Source: Clarireedia homoeocarpa
Taxonomy: Eukaryota; Ascomycota; Leotiomycetes; Helotiales; Rutstroemiaceae
NCBI GenBank assembly: GCA_001465935.1
Contig: LNKV01000047.1
Coordinates: forward strand, 124,001-188,000
DNA length: 64,000 bases
Direction of reading: 5' to 3'
Part shown: piece after piece, positions 1 to 11,667 of the stretch
Layout: each line of letters opens with the position of its first letter
Numbering within the stretch: the stretch's first letter is position 1
Position numbers and translations under genes: made by a program
The notes under the pieces: model-generated
What the model was told of the DNA's origin: nothing
What the model saw: the letters and a program-made list of their open reading frames with translations, nothing else
The model's database searches: none

Positions 1-201
1 CCAACCAAACAACTCCAGTGCCCATTGGGACTCATCACCAGTCCACATTCAGCTCGACCGAATAAAGTACCTCCCTCCAGCAAAGTAGATCGATCCAATG
101 CCCGTAAAAGTAATTCTCCAGCAGCTGAACGAACCCATCTAAAATCAATTCCAGCTATTCTTTACAGTATATATATATATATAGACCGCACGTGTACTTT
201 T

Positions 202-257
<56 letters not shown>

Positions 258-1253
258 TCTGCTTCTCTAAATCACTTACACGGATTTGAATTTGACTTCC
301 ATTCACACTGTACTGCACTGCACTCTCTCTTATACCAAACCCACTCACTCACCCCACCCCACCCCACCCTCTACCAAGTGCATTCTCTCCCCTCCCCTCC
401 CCTCCCCTCTCCTATCTTCCCCTCTCCTCTCCTCTCCCTCCCCTCCCCCATCCCACAGATCCCACTCTCGACAGAACAAAACCGTCAAACAACAGTCAGT
501 CAAGCAATCAAAGAACTACCCCAAACAAGAAAAACACACTCCTATTACATTTACTCAGAGATACATTAATTTTTTTTTTTTGCATCCCCTATTCCCATTC
601 CTATTCCTATCCGTATCACTATCACTATCACTATCCCCTATCTTTATCCCCATCGACTGACATATACAATTATAACATGACCCTAACCTAATTCCAACCA
701 ATCGTTCTTGCTTGCTGACCCCGACTTTGCCGCCGCTGTCAAGATCAATGCTTTCTTTCTCTATTATACACGAAATCCCCATCCCTCATCCGTATTTATT
801 TATCCCTTGTCGTCCGTCCGTCCATCCATCCATCCATCCATCCATCCAGCCACATCCATAGAGCCCATGCCCATATCCATGCATCGTGGACAGAACTGAT
901 CAGAACAGAACTGATCAGAACAGAACAGACAGACAAACAGGCGTTTGACGAAAGTATCCCATCCGCCCAGATGCCCGTATTCATCAACAGATAAAGAAAG
1001 CAAAAAAAGTAAAAAAAATAAAAAAATAAAAAAATAAAAAAGAAGAGGAAAAGCAGAATCAACGATCCAAACGCCAGACTTTCTTTCGCCTTGACCCAAT
1101 CTCTCCCTTCTTCCAATCCTATTCCTGCCCATTCTTGAGCTCTTGTGAATATGGGGACTGCATGGAGGGCTGCCCTTATTCGTTTCCCCAGTCTCCGTCC
1201 TCGTATTCCCTCACCCAACAACTCTCAGTTTATACTCCTCTCCACCTCCCCTC
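1..1253. repeat. Microsatellite-rich non-coding stretch
   Basis: No gene is supported here. It holds a TA run near 169-181, a long CT run at 204-254, CCCCA and CCCCT tracts at about 350-450, CTATCA repeats near 615-640, a CCAT tetranucleotide run at 820-848 and ACAGAA-type repeats at 891-930. The long open frames are translations of these repeats. Much of it probably forms the 3' untranslated region and downstream spacer of the minus-strand gene that ends at 1254. Confidence 0.7.
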
Positions 1254-2402
1254 TCACAGAATAACACACCTGCACCCCGCCGTCGGCTCCCCATTATCCC
1301 TATTCCCCCTCGAGGAACCCCCCTTCGCCGCCTCCTCCTCATCCACCAGATCCTGTGGCGTCACCGTCATATGTACAATATTTGCTCCGTCAGGGTTGAA
1401 TTTGCATTCTGTAAAAGTGCGCCGAGTATTAGCTCATGATTATCATGGAAGTCGCAATTAAGCACACAAGCGCCGAGTAAAACGACAAGCAGAGCGAAAC
1501 AGCCTCTGCGAGATACTCAAACAAAATGGAATAATTGGAGAAAGTAACATACCTCTCAAAGCCGACTTATCATCCAACAACCTCCCAAAGAAAATCAACC
1601 TAATACTACTCGGACTACTAGGTTTCGCCTCCCACTCATCGCGCCACTCGCGCAAGATCAACTCCTTGAGTGTATACACGCTAATACTGAAGGGATCCTT
1701 TCTCCCGGCCTCCGTCACATCGGGAACATTGACACCGCGCTTGTTTAAATATTTCTCGTCTATTTTGTACGGGTGCCGCGAGCCAGATGTAAGGAGGAGA
1801 GTAATGGTGAGTGTGGGATTGGCTGCCGCGTCGGCGGGTGGAGGGGTGGACGACGAGGACATGGCAGAGGTGGAGGATGTGGATGCTACGGGGTCTGGGC
1901 GAGAGATGTTTGGCTCTGGGTTGGAAAATTGAGGTGTGGTGGTGGTAGCTGGTGCTTCGGCTGATGATGCAGGGACTGCGGGCGGAGAAATCGTATTATT
2001 TGCAGCGGAATGGTTATTGGTGATGATGGGGGCGGGAGTGGAGGTCGAGGTCGAAGATGATAATGGATTCAATTGATCGTTGGGTGTCGATTGCGAATTT
2101 GATACTTCTGACGTGGCTGCTACTGCAGTCGCTTCACCATTTGGTCTCGTGTTTTGATTATCGTTCGCAGCGGCTTGCATATCGGATGGTAGGGGTATTT
2201 GCAGCGACGAGTAATCAGAGGTAATGGGAGATGTGACTGGGATTGAAATATCGTTCAGCAGACCCGACATGTCTGTGCCTGAATTCATTTGCGTATCGAT
2301 ATTCAGATTGCTCATTTCAACCGATTCATGGTTATTCGATGATGACGGATGGCTATTTTGCGAAGGATTATTGCCATGGCTTGCGCTCGTCGGAGTCGCC
2401 AT
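1254..2402 (-). CDS. UBL3/MUB-type membrane-anchored ubiquitin-fold protein with CaaX box
   Basis: Two exons: 2402-1553 and 1408-1254, joined by a GTATGT...AG intron of 144 nt, give 334 aa. The first 190 residues are Ser/Thr/Asn/Pro-rich and look disordered. A ubiquitin fold follows from about residue 195, with the family signatures LKELILREW and IRLIFFGRLLDDKSALR; the intron falls just after SALR and exon 2 supplies the last strand (ANIVHMTVTP). Exon 2 also supplies a C-terminal CRCVIL, so the protein ends in a CaaX box with Leu in the last place, which predicts geranylgeranylation and membrane attachment. Animal UBL3 and plant MUB proteins share this architecture and sort proteins or recruit E2 enzymes at membranes; that role is inferred here. 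The N-terminal extension is much longer than in animal UBL3 (about 117 aa in total). Confidence 0.87.
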
Positions 2403-4517
2403 TGGTCGGGACTCGGGGGGTGGGTGGTTTGAGGGTGCAGCAGCGCAGCTTTTTGAAACGGGGTAATTCTAGCGCCACCTCACAGTGAATTCGGAAGAAT
2501 TGGGGGTCCCGTTACGCGTCGATTGAAGCGATTCGCGATTGAATTGTATTAGACTGAAGATTCTGGATGGGTTGGGGGTGGATTGGGTCTTGGTCGGAGT
2601 TGTAATGGTAGAGCGAGAGAGGTCTTTGCGGACCAAGTATAGTAGGGTGTGGTATGGTATCGTATTCGTATCAGGGGGAGCGGAAATAGCAAAGAAGCTG
2701 GAGAAGAGCAGAGCAGAGCAGAGCAGACAAGACAAGACAAGACAAGACAAGACAAGACAAGATAAGCAAAGAATGAAAGAAGTAAAAGGGCAAGTTAAAG
2801 CAGCAAACTACCCCGTATTGATGCGATGTACTGTACGCGTAAAGAGAGAAAGTCCCAAGTGCAAAGTCCAGGCGTTGAACTAACGAAAAGCGGCACAGTG
2901 GTAGATACAGACCGATACAGCACAGGAGTGCAAACAGATTGAAGGATGTATGTATGGATGGACGGATGGATGTATATGTGTGTATGTATGTATCTACGTA
3001 TATATGTATATCGTAGTATGGGGGTTGTATGTACGAGTGAGAGTAGGAGTGTCCGAGGTTGCGTCCGGATGTTGTGAAGCGCACGCAGAAAGGGTAAATA
3101 CACACAGGCGCGGATAAAGGAGTGTGAAAGGGGAGAGGGAGAGGGCAAAGAATTGGACGAGGTTGCTTGGACTTGGAATGACCGGATTCGAGCAGAAAAG
3201 GCAATTTGATGAAGCAGCGGAATCTGCGATGATCTTAGTAATTCGTGTAGCCAGCTCCAGCCAAAACCCGGAACCCGTGGAGCCTGTCAAATTATCATCT
3301 GCCGTAGTCGTCTAGTTGTCGATCCTCCAGATTTACGTTCAATGCCGCCGTCGAGTACTTTGCAAAACGAACGGCAACTGTTTCTTTCTCTCAATTGGCA
3401 GAGACAGTAGAAAGCGGCTGTGATGCCTTATTGATGTGTCCAAATTACATAACTTATAGCCAGATCCAGACAACAACTGATATGTATATATGTATTTGAA
3501 CGAACCTCCTTTCCCTCGACTGTTTGCAGACTCGCAACCATTAAACCCTCCTCCCCAGCTCAACTGCACCAAACTTCCAATCGCCGTCTTGTCTATCTTC
3601 CTACTATCCTTCATTATCTTAAAAAGCCTCATGTTAAAAAAATAATCCCGACATTGACGCGTTCGTCCATCTACTCATCTATCTACCCCAGAGCCGAAAC
3701 GCAAACGGAACCAAAAAGGAAAACACGGAAACAGTTTCCAGGGCGTCCGTCCAGCCCCAACATCTCGATTCGAAATCCGGGGAACACATACAGTAGGCTT
3801 GGCAGGGCGGCGTATGTAACACAAAAGTAGAAAGAAGAAGAAGAAGAAGAAGAAGAAGAAGAAAACAAAATCAAGAGAAATTTTCGAGTGGTCGATCGAT
3901 TGGTTGATATCTCTATTCACACTCAGTACCTACAGCACATGTCATCGCTGTCCAGGATGTAGCACCATCTACAATCTCAACATCTCCTGGGCAGTGATTT
4001 AAACAACATGTCAGGGGTGTACGCTGAGAACAGGGCTTCTTGCATATCTGCGCCATCTACTTCGTATATGGAATTGCTGTGTGGCTGTTGACACGGATAT
4101 ATCCATCCATAATCACCCGTCTTCGACCCACCGTTACGCCTCATCTAATCTCACTTCATCTCGACCGAAACATGAATTTAAAAGATTAGTCAAAAGGTGG
4201 TTGTGAGTGCTATCTCAGATAGGTTACATAAGAAGGCAAAGAGTGAAGAATCAGTAGTAAATGATTACTAACAAAGATAGAAGTATATATACAGAAGGAA
4301 TTATAACTAAAAAAATCTAGGTAGGGGGTTCTCATGCCTGGTGCAATTTCCGCCGCTGGTATGGTATAGATATGGTAGATAAATGGTCTCCATCTCAAAT
4401 AACATCAACCGCATCACAACACCCTCGCATTCAACACTCCCCATTTTTCTTCTATCCCTGAAGAAGTCAAGTACGTTCATCCACTGCCCATCCCTTTCCC
4501 CATACCTTTCCCCAAAC
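2403..4517. other. Intergenic, microsatellite-bearing
   Basis: No gene is supported. The first part is the upstream region of the ubiquitin-fold gene and contains a GACAA pentanucleotide run at about 2725-2764 and GTAT/GGAT-type repeats at about 2945-3010. A GAA run lies at 3832-3864. Open frames on both strands are short or repeat-derived. The right end is the 3' flank of the transporter gene ending at 4518. Confidence 0.6.
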
Positions 4518-6016
4518 CTAAACACTGCCACTACTATTCGTCGTACCCTCCTCATCCTTCTTCCCCCAAGTGCCCTTTCTCCCCAGGGCCTTAATCCCAC
4601 TCAAATGTAAATCCTTCGCAATGCCGCTATGCGCGCCGTTACCCGAGTTTGGGATCTCACTCTCTTGGTGCTCTTTCGTATGATGATGATGATGATCGAA
4701 GGCAGTGCCTGCTCCGCTGGCGGTGATCTCACGCTGGATGGGTCCACCCTGTTCGTAGACGGCAGTGTTGGCGGGGGAGTAGTCAAAGTGGATAGGGATG
4801 GATTCGCCGTCTGCGAGGAAGAGGTACCAGCTAGAGAAAGAGGGGATTAGCATATGTATTTTGGGTTTGGTGGGGTGCGCTGTGGAGATGGGAAAGGTGC
4901 CGGGAAAGTGAAGAGAGGCACATACTAGATAGCACCGCAGAATAAACCACCACCGATGATGTTTCCAAGAAGTGATGGAATCATCGATTTCCAGATATAG
5001 TATCGCACGGTAAGAGGTGCAGGTGCCTTAAGGAAGATGGCGAGGGGTATGAAGTACACTGAGTGGAGACATTAGTTAGCACGATGGGAAAGCCTTGGCA
5101 GGGGAGTGGGCTGCTTGGCAAATGCATGGCATTGAACTACACTCTCTACTTTGATAGATGTAATTTTGATCATCTGCCCCTCTCGAGAGCTGACGATTCG
5201 GGTTTGTGATAAAAATGATGACTTACTGTTGGCGACAACGTGGTCGGTTCCCAATCCTACGAAACACATCACCGGGAACCAGATCGAAACAATCTTGGAG
5301 ATAACTTCGCGGGATGAGATGGCGAGAAAAACGGCCATGCATACAAGCCAATTGCCTGATTTTCAGTTAGTTCATGTAGCTTTTGTTGGGCATGAATGGG
5401 GGCTTACAGAGAATTCCCTTCAAGAAGATCTGATGCCATTCTGGGGTAACAGCTTTCGTTTTCGCAAAAGCAAGAGCTTCGGCCTTGTATGCACCGGATT
5501 CGAACGTTCCACCATCTATTGCATATTAATATCCACGCTCGCAAGCTTGGTCTGTGGAAAGACTTACAGCCAGTAAGAACGGCCATGAAGAACAGAGCCC
5601 CGGCTAGATTTCCGAAAAAGCTCACGAACCAAGTCTTCAACAAATCCACAATGCTACACCTCCGATGTAACCAAGCCACCACGCTATACATGCAATAACT
5701 GGTAAAGAGATCGGCTCCTGTAAGCACAACCATGATCAATCCAACCGGGAAGACCATCGCAGAGATAGTCCGGATAAGACCGGGAGCGTTGGTTTGGAAC
5801 CACGGCGACGAGTTCGTAGAAAGGGCGAGCGCGCAACCGAATGATATTAGACAGCCACCCATGAAGGAATTAATGAACATCTTGTCAATCCTCATCCGCG
5901 CCTTTTTGGCACCAATACGAGAGACGAGCTCCGTCGTCTGTCGACTACATTAGCCTTGCCATGCTGAAGACGCTCAATTGAGCAGAACTTACCTGAGCTG
6001 GTGTGAAAGCGTCCAT
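4518..6016 (-). CDS. Formate/nitrite transporter (FNT family)
   Basis: Six exons: 6016-5993, 5937-5568, 5515-5408, 5355-5227, 5058-4926 and 4830-4518, all with GT-AG introns and consistent phases, give 358 aa. The FNT family forms pentameric channel-like transporters for formate, nitrite or related small anions in the plasma membrane. Visible family landmarks are GGTFESGAYKAEALAFAKTK after the second membrane segments, the central-pore His in GTDHVVANMYFIPL, and SLLGNIIGGGLFCGAI near the last membrane segment. The C-terminal ~95 residues are hydrophilic and include a run of five His. The first exon encodes only eight residues (MDAFTPAQ). No nitrate or nitrite reductase gene lies nearby, so the substrate cannot be told from context. 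Confidence 0.88.
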
Positions 6017-8393
6017 GGCGTCGACTTGTAGCCAGAAAGACGTTTGATAGAAAGAGTGGTGGTAGGGATAGGAAAAAAGCTTTTTGGGATGGATGAAGGG
6101 GAGAAAAAAACGGAAGCACACCGACATAAAAGCGCAACCTCGGCCATTGAAATGGCGGGTCTATTTGTTGCTAATTGCTTACGGAGATGTAGTGTGAGAT
6201 AGGACACACCATTCGCCTTATCGGGTAGGAACAACGTACAGCGTGCAGGGTCTCGAAGATCTACTTGAGTAAGTGAAGGGCACAGTAGCAATCAATGTCA
6301 GCAAGCGCTCCCGCATAATAACCGGCTATTCGTCGAGAGTCGATGCTGGGGACATCTAACCCTAGTCGATGCACGCGGAGAACCTAGAAGATCCATGATT
6401 GCGGATTGGCGCATGGCCTTTTTGTGGGACCACAATCTTTGCAAAAAGTACCCAAAAGAGGGATTGGTCCGGAGAGCGAATGGTACAAATCTAGTGTCCC
6501 AGGTGGTTTCCCATATGTTGGACGTTGACGAACAAGAAACAGATGGGCTTTATCTGCGGGGTAGCAAGCTATTGATATCTGACGTCTGATGTAGTCTATG
6601 ATTAGATGACTCTAGCACCTCACCTGCATCATAGTCAGTGCGAGTAGTGACAAATTCCCGACGCTTGCCAATCTTTTTGCTCAACGAACACTGACCTAAC
6701 GCTAGTATTCAGGTTGAAGAATCCGGGATGGCCGTTACCGTAGAAAATTGCTGGGAGGCGGGTAATCCACTTGGTTATGGGGCGGGTAATGTACAAATAG
6801 TTCCGCCCCGCCCCTTCGGATATTACGCATCTCCTCAGGGACTTATTTCCGTCGCTCAGCCGCTTGGTGTTAAGCCTTCAGAATTCCCTTCGCGCATTTT
6901 CACCGGCTGCAGTTTTATATTATAACCTCAATGATACATCCCTATCTCAAGTTGATAGTAGGATCCACAGGAAATAAACCAGGGGCGGAAACTTAGGTGG
7001 ATGGGTAGAGAGTTAATTGATGATGGCCAGGGGGAATTTGGAATATTGCGGACCTTGCATGGAAAATTTCAAATGGACGTTGACACATCGCATAAGCTCT
7101 ATCGTAGAACGTTCTTTCTTCTGCCCTTGCGCCGAATTGGGGAGATCCGCCTACATAACTGCCTGCCTAGTAATAGCGTGAATAACCTCGTCGCCAAAGG
7201 TAGTCAAAGCCCAACCAGTAAAGCATTGATCTGTCGTGGCATTCGTCACTTCACCCCTTTATGGTAATTCGAACTATTGCTTGCCAATCAAAACCCTTGA
7301 CACCCACGTGCTCGCCGATTGAGTTGACAGGAGCACAAACGATGTTTCATCGCTATCATGCAATATCATTCCATTCCTTGCGGTTTATCTCAAGCCCAGG
7401 CAGATGTGTTGCACCGTTTCAGGAGACTTCATGAAACGTACCAAGATCTGTCTGCGAAATGTCTCCGCGACGTCATGAGTTGTCTACCACATATAGGGCG
7501 CATTATGGAGTTTGCAAGCTATACTACTGGCGCACAAATATATGTCTTGGTAATTTCAGATAGAAGTTGATACGTTATTCCCGTATTATCAATGAGATAG
7601 AGAAGAGCTCGGATATGAGGATCGTCAACATATAGTGGACGGCGGCGTAGAGCAATACCTAAAGCGAAATCGTATTAATTGTTAGAATAATAATAGTCCA
7701 TCGACCTTCGTGATGAGCAGTGCGACGGTCAATCTCGTACAGTAGATATGGAGCGATGGAGACGTTTTCGAAATGGTCATTGATTGTACCCAATCTAGCC
7801 GACCTGCCACAGACGTAGATCCCCCAGAATAGCCCAGGCCACAGCTCTTGGCCTTCTGTCTCGCCCAAGCTTTGAATAGACAGAGGACGAGCCATGTATT
7901 ACTAGAAGCTCGACTTTGGCCCAAGTGGTCGTGGTTCTCGGTATTACCGTCAAATGCGCAGTTCTGCAGACTTTTCCATCTTTGGAAGTTCTCCGCGCAT
8001 CCCATGCAGATAGAACTACCGAACGTACGCTTTGTCGGCCATTCAATACCAAGGAGTGCGCAGACGTATATGACCGGATCACAGCTTAAATTGACATATT
8101 CGTGGAGAATTTGAGGAAAAACATGAATGTTTTTTCTGCCAAAAGAAATCTGGAAGAGAAGTTGTGCGAGATTTCCCAAGTCAACTTAGCACAATCTAAA
8201 AAGCCTAGAATTCCAAGCTTGAACGCTTACTTTGGGCCACAAGCAATTTCTAGGCACGGGAATAAGCGCGTCTAAGCTACAAACGCCGCTCCCCACATTC
8301 GGAGCTGCATACCATAAAAAAAAAACAGAGTGAGTCAAATCGATTGTGATCCTACAATATGGATCTAATGCTTCTAATGCTAATCAACTTGCA
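6017..8393. other. Intergenic, no supported gene
   Basis: About 2.4 kb between the divergently transcribed FNT and ABC genes. It presumably holds both promoters. Scattered open frames (for example a 165-codon minus-strand frame at 7682-8179) show no recognisable domain, no convincing splice pattern and no homopolymer or repeat structure. I regard them as chance or as old gene remnants. Confidence 0.55.
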
Positions 8394-10517
8394 ATGGGCA
8401 GACCCCTGATCAGATCGCAGAGAAACCTAGCGCTTCTCCGTCGATATAGCACATCCGTTGCTCGACTGCCAATTGTTCGAATCAACAATGGCACGTTCTA
8501 TCGACACCATCCGAACTCCTCTCATATAACCGCGGCCTCGAATCCCCCTCTATTCTCCAATCTCAACTTTGAAGTTCCTTCGTTTCCCACTCCCGAAAAG
8601 CATTGGGCTATTATTGGTGCATCTTCGTCCGGCAAAACGACGTTCTTGCAGATTCTAAGAGGCAGTCTACTATGTATCCCCGCAGCCGCAAGGTCCTATC
8701 CATACCTCTCCACCCCCGAAATCGATCCCAAACTACGCTCACCAAATCGTGCAATTCGCTATGTAGGGTTTGATGGGGAGCAAGGTTTGGGAGGAAGCCA
8801 AGCGCCAAAAAGTGCTTATTTGAGCGCAAGATATGAATCTAGACGAGAAGAAACAGATTTCAGTGTCTTGGACTACTTGAGAGGAAATACAGAATTAAAT
8901 CCTTCTACTTCTGGGGATGAGAAGATCTTGGATACAAAGACTCTTGATAGAGTAATCGCAGACTTGAGATTACAGGAGCTTATTCATATGCCAGTCTCGA
9001 ATCTGAGCAATGGACAAACAAGACGTGCTAGGATTGCTAGAGCATTGTTGGAGGAGCCGGAGGTTTTACTACTCGATGAGCCGTTTATGGGACTTGATCC
9101 GCCCACACTATTGAGCTTGAGTCCAATGTTGCATGGCTTGGCGATAAAGAATGCCCCACGGTTGGTAATATCGCTGAGACCGCAAGATCCAATTCCGGAT
9201 TGGATAACAGACTTGATATTTTTGAAAGGGAATTGTGAGGTTTGTTTTTTAGGGAAGAAGGAGAGTGTTCTAGGGGAGTTAAAGGATTACATAGGAAATG
9301 CTGGGCTGGAAGGGGACGGCGAAAACGATTTGCATTTGTCGAAAGGCTCTTTGAAGGAGGTTGGACGAAGATTGACTTCGGACGGCATCCAAGAACCGGA
9401 TCTTCAACAAAACTCACCAACTTTCATACCGCATGTGAAAGTGAAAACTGGTGGAGAGACCAAGGATGTATCTCGCCAGCAAACTGCTATAGAACAGGCA
9501 AGCTCCATGAGCAGAGATGGCTACAGACTAGACGACATTGAGCCACTAGAAACTGGCGAGCCTCTTATTGAAATAGAAGGCGCTCGTGTTAAGTATGGAT
9601 CCAAATCTGTGCTAGGAAATTGGACACAGACCGTGAACGGTGACGAAAGAGATGGGCTATGGTGGACTGTAAAGAGGGGCGAAAGATGGGGAATATTCGG
9701 TCCAAATGGTTCGGGCAAAACCACTCTGCTATCACTGATCTGTTCTGATCATCCACAAACATATTCGCTTCCCATACGTCTTTTCGGCAGGTCAAGACTT
9801 CCTGAACCTGGTAAGCCAGGTATCTCAATCTTTGATTTGCAGTCTAGAATTGGCCATTCAAGTCCTGAGATCCATAATCATATTCCGAGGAATCTTACGT
9901 TGAGAAAGGTCTTAGCGAATGCTTGGGCTGATACGTTTATGGGCGTGCCAAAGTTGGACACCAAAGCCAATAAGAGGATCGATGCATGTTTGCGATGGTT
10001 TGAGCATGATTTGAGGCCAGGAGGGGCTGTGAGTAATGACGCTGCGAAAAGAGGTCATGTTGGAGCTGAGGCCCAACCCAACTGGGCTGATGATATCTTT
10101 TTCCGCGAGCTGCCATTCTCATCCCAACGCGTTGCCCTGTTCCTTCGCGCTATAATCAAGTCGCCCGATCTCGTTATCCTAGACGAAGCATTTAGCGGCA
10201 TGGACGACAGGGTTCGTGATCGTTGTCTATTATTCCTAGCCCATGGTGAAGCAAAAGGCTACTCTCATCATGGTCAAGATAAGCAAATCGTCAAATCCGA
10301 TATTGCGAAATCCGGCAATGTTGTGATGAACGGTCTGACCAAAGATCAAGCTTTACTTTGTATCAGTCACATCAGGGAAGAGATTCCAGGGAGTGTGCGG
10401 GAATGGATTTGTCTGCCAGAAGCAAATACAGGGAAGGAGGCGCGGTTTGGGAAATTGGATGGTCCCATTGAAGGGGATTGGAGGAGATGGGGTGAGATCT
10501 GGGGACTCAGAAACTGA
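8394..10517 (+). CDS. Soluble twin-NBD ABC ATPase (yeast YDR061W type)
   Basis: Single exon, 707 aa. The open frame reaches back to 8346, but the first ATG is at 8394 (MGRPLIRSQR). Nucleotide-binding domain 1 has Walker A GASSSGKT near residue 75, signature LSNGQTRR and Walker B VLLLDEP. Domain 2 has Walker A GPNGSGKT near residue 440, a degenerate signature (PFSSQRVA) and Walker B LVILDEAFSGMD. No membrane segments are seen, matching the YDR061W/ModF-like class of stand-alone twin ATPases, whose role is not well defined. The N-terminus is rich in Arg and Ser without acidic residues (LLRRYSTS), which could be a mitochondrial presequence; this is inference. Confidence 0.88.
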   Translation: MGRPLIRSQRNLALLRRYSTSVARLPIVRINNGTFYRHHPNSSHITAASNPPLFSNLNFEVPSFPTPEKHWAIIGASSSGKTTFLQILRGSLLCIPAAARSYPYLSTPEIDPKLRSPNRAIRYVGFDGEQGLGGSQAPKSAYLSARYESRREETDFSVLDYLRGNTELNPSTSGDEKILDTKTLDRVIADLRLQELIHMPVSNLSNGQTRRARIARALLEEPEVLLLDEPFMGLDPPTLLSLSPMLHGLAIKNAPRLVISLRPQDPIPDWITDLIFLKGNCEVCFLGKKESVLGELKDYIGNAGLEGDGENDLHLSKGSLKEVGRRLTSDGIQEPDLQQNSPTFIPHVKVKTGGETKDVSRQQTAIEQASSMSRDGYRLDDIEPLETGEPLIEIEGARVKYGSKSVLGNWTQTVNGDERDGLWWTVKRGERWGIFGPNGSGKTTLLSLICSDHPQTYSLPIRLFGRSRLPEPGKPGISIFDLQSRIGHSSPEIHNHIPRNLTLRKVLANAWADTFMGVPKLDTKANKRIDACLRWFEHDLRPGGAVSNDAAKRGHVGAEAQPNWADDIFFRELPFSSQRVALFLRAIIKSPDLVILDEAFSGMDDRVRDRCLLFLAHGEAKGYSHHGQDKQIVKSDIAKSGNVVMNGLTKDQALLCISHIREEIPGSVREWICLPEANTGKEARFGKLDGPIEGDWRRWGEIWGLRN

Positions 10518-10616
10518 TTTGAGTGGGTGAAAGCAGTTCCCGGGATCTCGATCTCACGAAAGCATGTCAGTGGAAGATACTCGGATACCCTATAAAAATA
10601 GTAGGTCTTCGAATTG

Positions 10617-11234
10617 TTTTTAATAAACAAACAAAGTCATTTTCCGAAGATCGGTACACCACCATCAGTAATTTGTCTCGATGAGTTTGTTGATAATCGT
10701 AAGATATCGAACTTATCCAATGATTGGAAAAATACAATTATACGAGATATAAGCAATGCTTTGGAGTATATCCATATTCAGAATATTCTTCATCTCGATA
10801 TCAAAACCTCGAATATTCTTATCGACGATCCAGAGAAGCGAGCTGTCCTTTGCGACTTTGATTTGTCCTACAAATCATCAATATCTCAAATATACAGTGC
10901 TGGTATATACAGTGCTGGTACACCCCCGTATTTACCACCGGAATATCTACTTGATCAGAGCCGAGGGAAGCCCGGAGATATATGGGCATTCGGTGTTACT
11001 TTACTTTTTGTTTTTGGAATTATTCCCTTACCATGCGAACATTGGAATATCACAGAAGCAGCAAAGATAGGTAAAGCCCTAGAGGATATGCGCAAATGGC
11101 ATATCAAGGTCAAAAACAGTATCCCTGCTAAGGGATATCCTCTACTTCATCGGATGTTAGTCTTCCAAGATACAAAGCGTATTACAGCTTCAGAGCTTGT
11201 CTCTAGGGATATCCTCTACTTCGTCAGATGCTAG
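10617..11234 (+). pseudogene. Truncated protein kinase C-lobe, no start codon
   Basis: An open frame of about 205 codons encodes only the C-terminal lobe of a protein kinase: a catalytic loop HLDIKTSNILI, a CDFDLS metal-binding site, a GTPPYLPPEYL activation-segment end and DIWAFGVTLL. No ATG precedes the kinase motifs and the ATP-binding N-lobe is absent; the ABC gene stop lies only about 100 bp upstream. Two key motifs deviate: HRD reads HLD and DFG reads DFD, so activity is doubtful. A short in-frame duplication repeats IYSAG at about 10895-10920. It sits at the left edge of the transposon cluster and may be a captured or broken host fragment. Confidence 0.7.
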
Positions 11235-11242
11235 TCACTGAA

Positions 11243-11287
11243 TGTGAGAGTCTACGTTCAAGAAGCTTGGAAACGTAGGCTCTCACA
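11243..11287. repeat. Hairpin just after the kinase fragment
   Basis: The 16-nt arms 11243-11258 (TGTGAGAGTCTACGTT) and 11272-11287 (AACGTAGGCTCTCACA) are complementary with one mismatch around a 13-nt loop that contains AAGCTT. It begins nine bases after the kinase stop codon. It could be a terminator-like structure or the end of a mobile element. A 15-base motif (CTTGGAAGACCCAAG) is repeated shortly afterwards at about 11339 and 11374. Confidence 0.6.
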
Positions 11288-11412
11288 TTACAATTCTATC
11301 TCTTACCCGACTGCACCAGTCAGAAGTGAACGGAAGCCCTTGGAAGACCCAAGGCATATTTAAGAACGGAGACTCTTGGAAGACCCAAGATATCTCAAGG
11401 ATGGCCGAAGAG

Positions 11413-11483
11413 TGTAACGAAAGTGATATTTCATTCTTAGAATACTAAGGTCATTCAGTGTCTTTATTGGCAGTCTCGTCACA
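11413..11483 (+). repeat. 5' LTR of the mini element (71 bp)
   Basis: Begins TGTAACGAAAG and ends GTCTCGTCACA. Preceded by AAGAG, the left copy of the target duplication. Very short for an LTR; families with LTRs under 100 bp are uncommon. Confidence 0.88.
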
Positions 11484-11667
11484 TTATTTACAACTCATCT
11501 TACCCCTTCGGCCGTGCCAACGGCCTTCCAAATAATATTGGCAAATCAATCCCTCCTTGTCTTTGAATCAATAAGATTCTCTGAGCAGTAGGAGTAGACC
11601 TATTCCGACATTGTCGACGTATGGTATTATCCCCCAAAACCCCAAACAACCTATATACTTTATTATA

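Noticed and set aside
25..660. Several long plus- and minus-strand frames
   Set aside because: They translate CT, TA and C-rich microsatellites into Ser-Leu, Arg-Glu or Pro-rich strings; no gene structure.
2549..3290. Overlapping minus-strand frames starting MSCLVLSCL and MPFLLESGH
   Set aside because: Products of the GACAA repeat and adjacent low-complexity sequence upstream of the ubiquitin-fold gene; no domain or conserved splice.
4518..6016. Nitrate-assimilation cluster around the FNT gene
   Set aside because: No nitrate or nitrite reductase or nitrate transporter in the window.
7682..8179. 165-codon minus-strand frame
   Set aside because: No recognisable motif, starts without clear context and lies in a promoter region between divergent genes; not supported enough to call.
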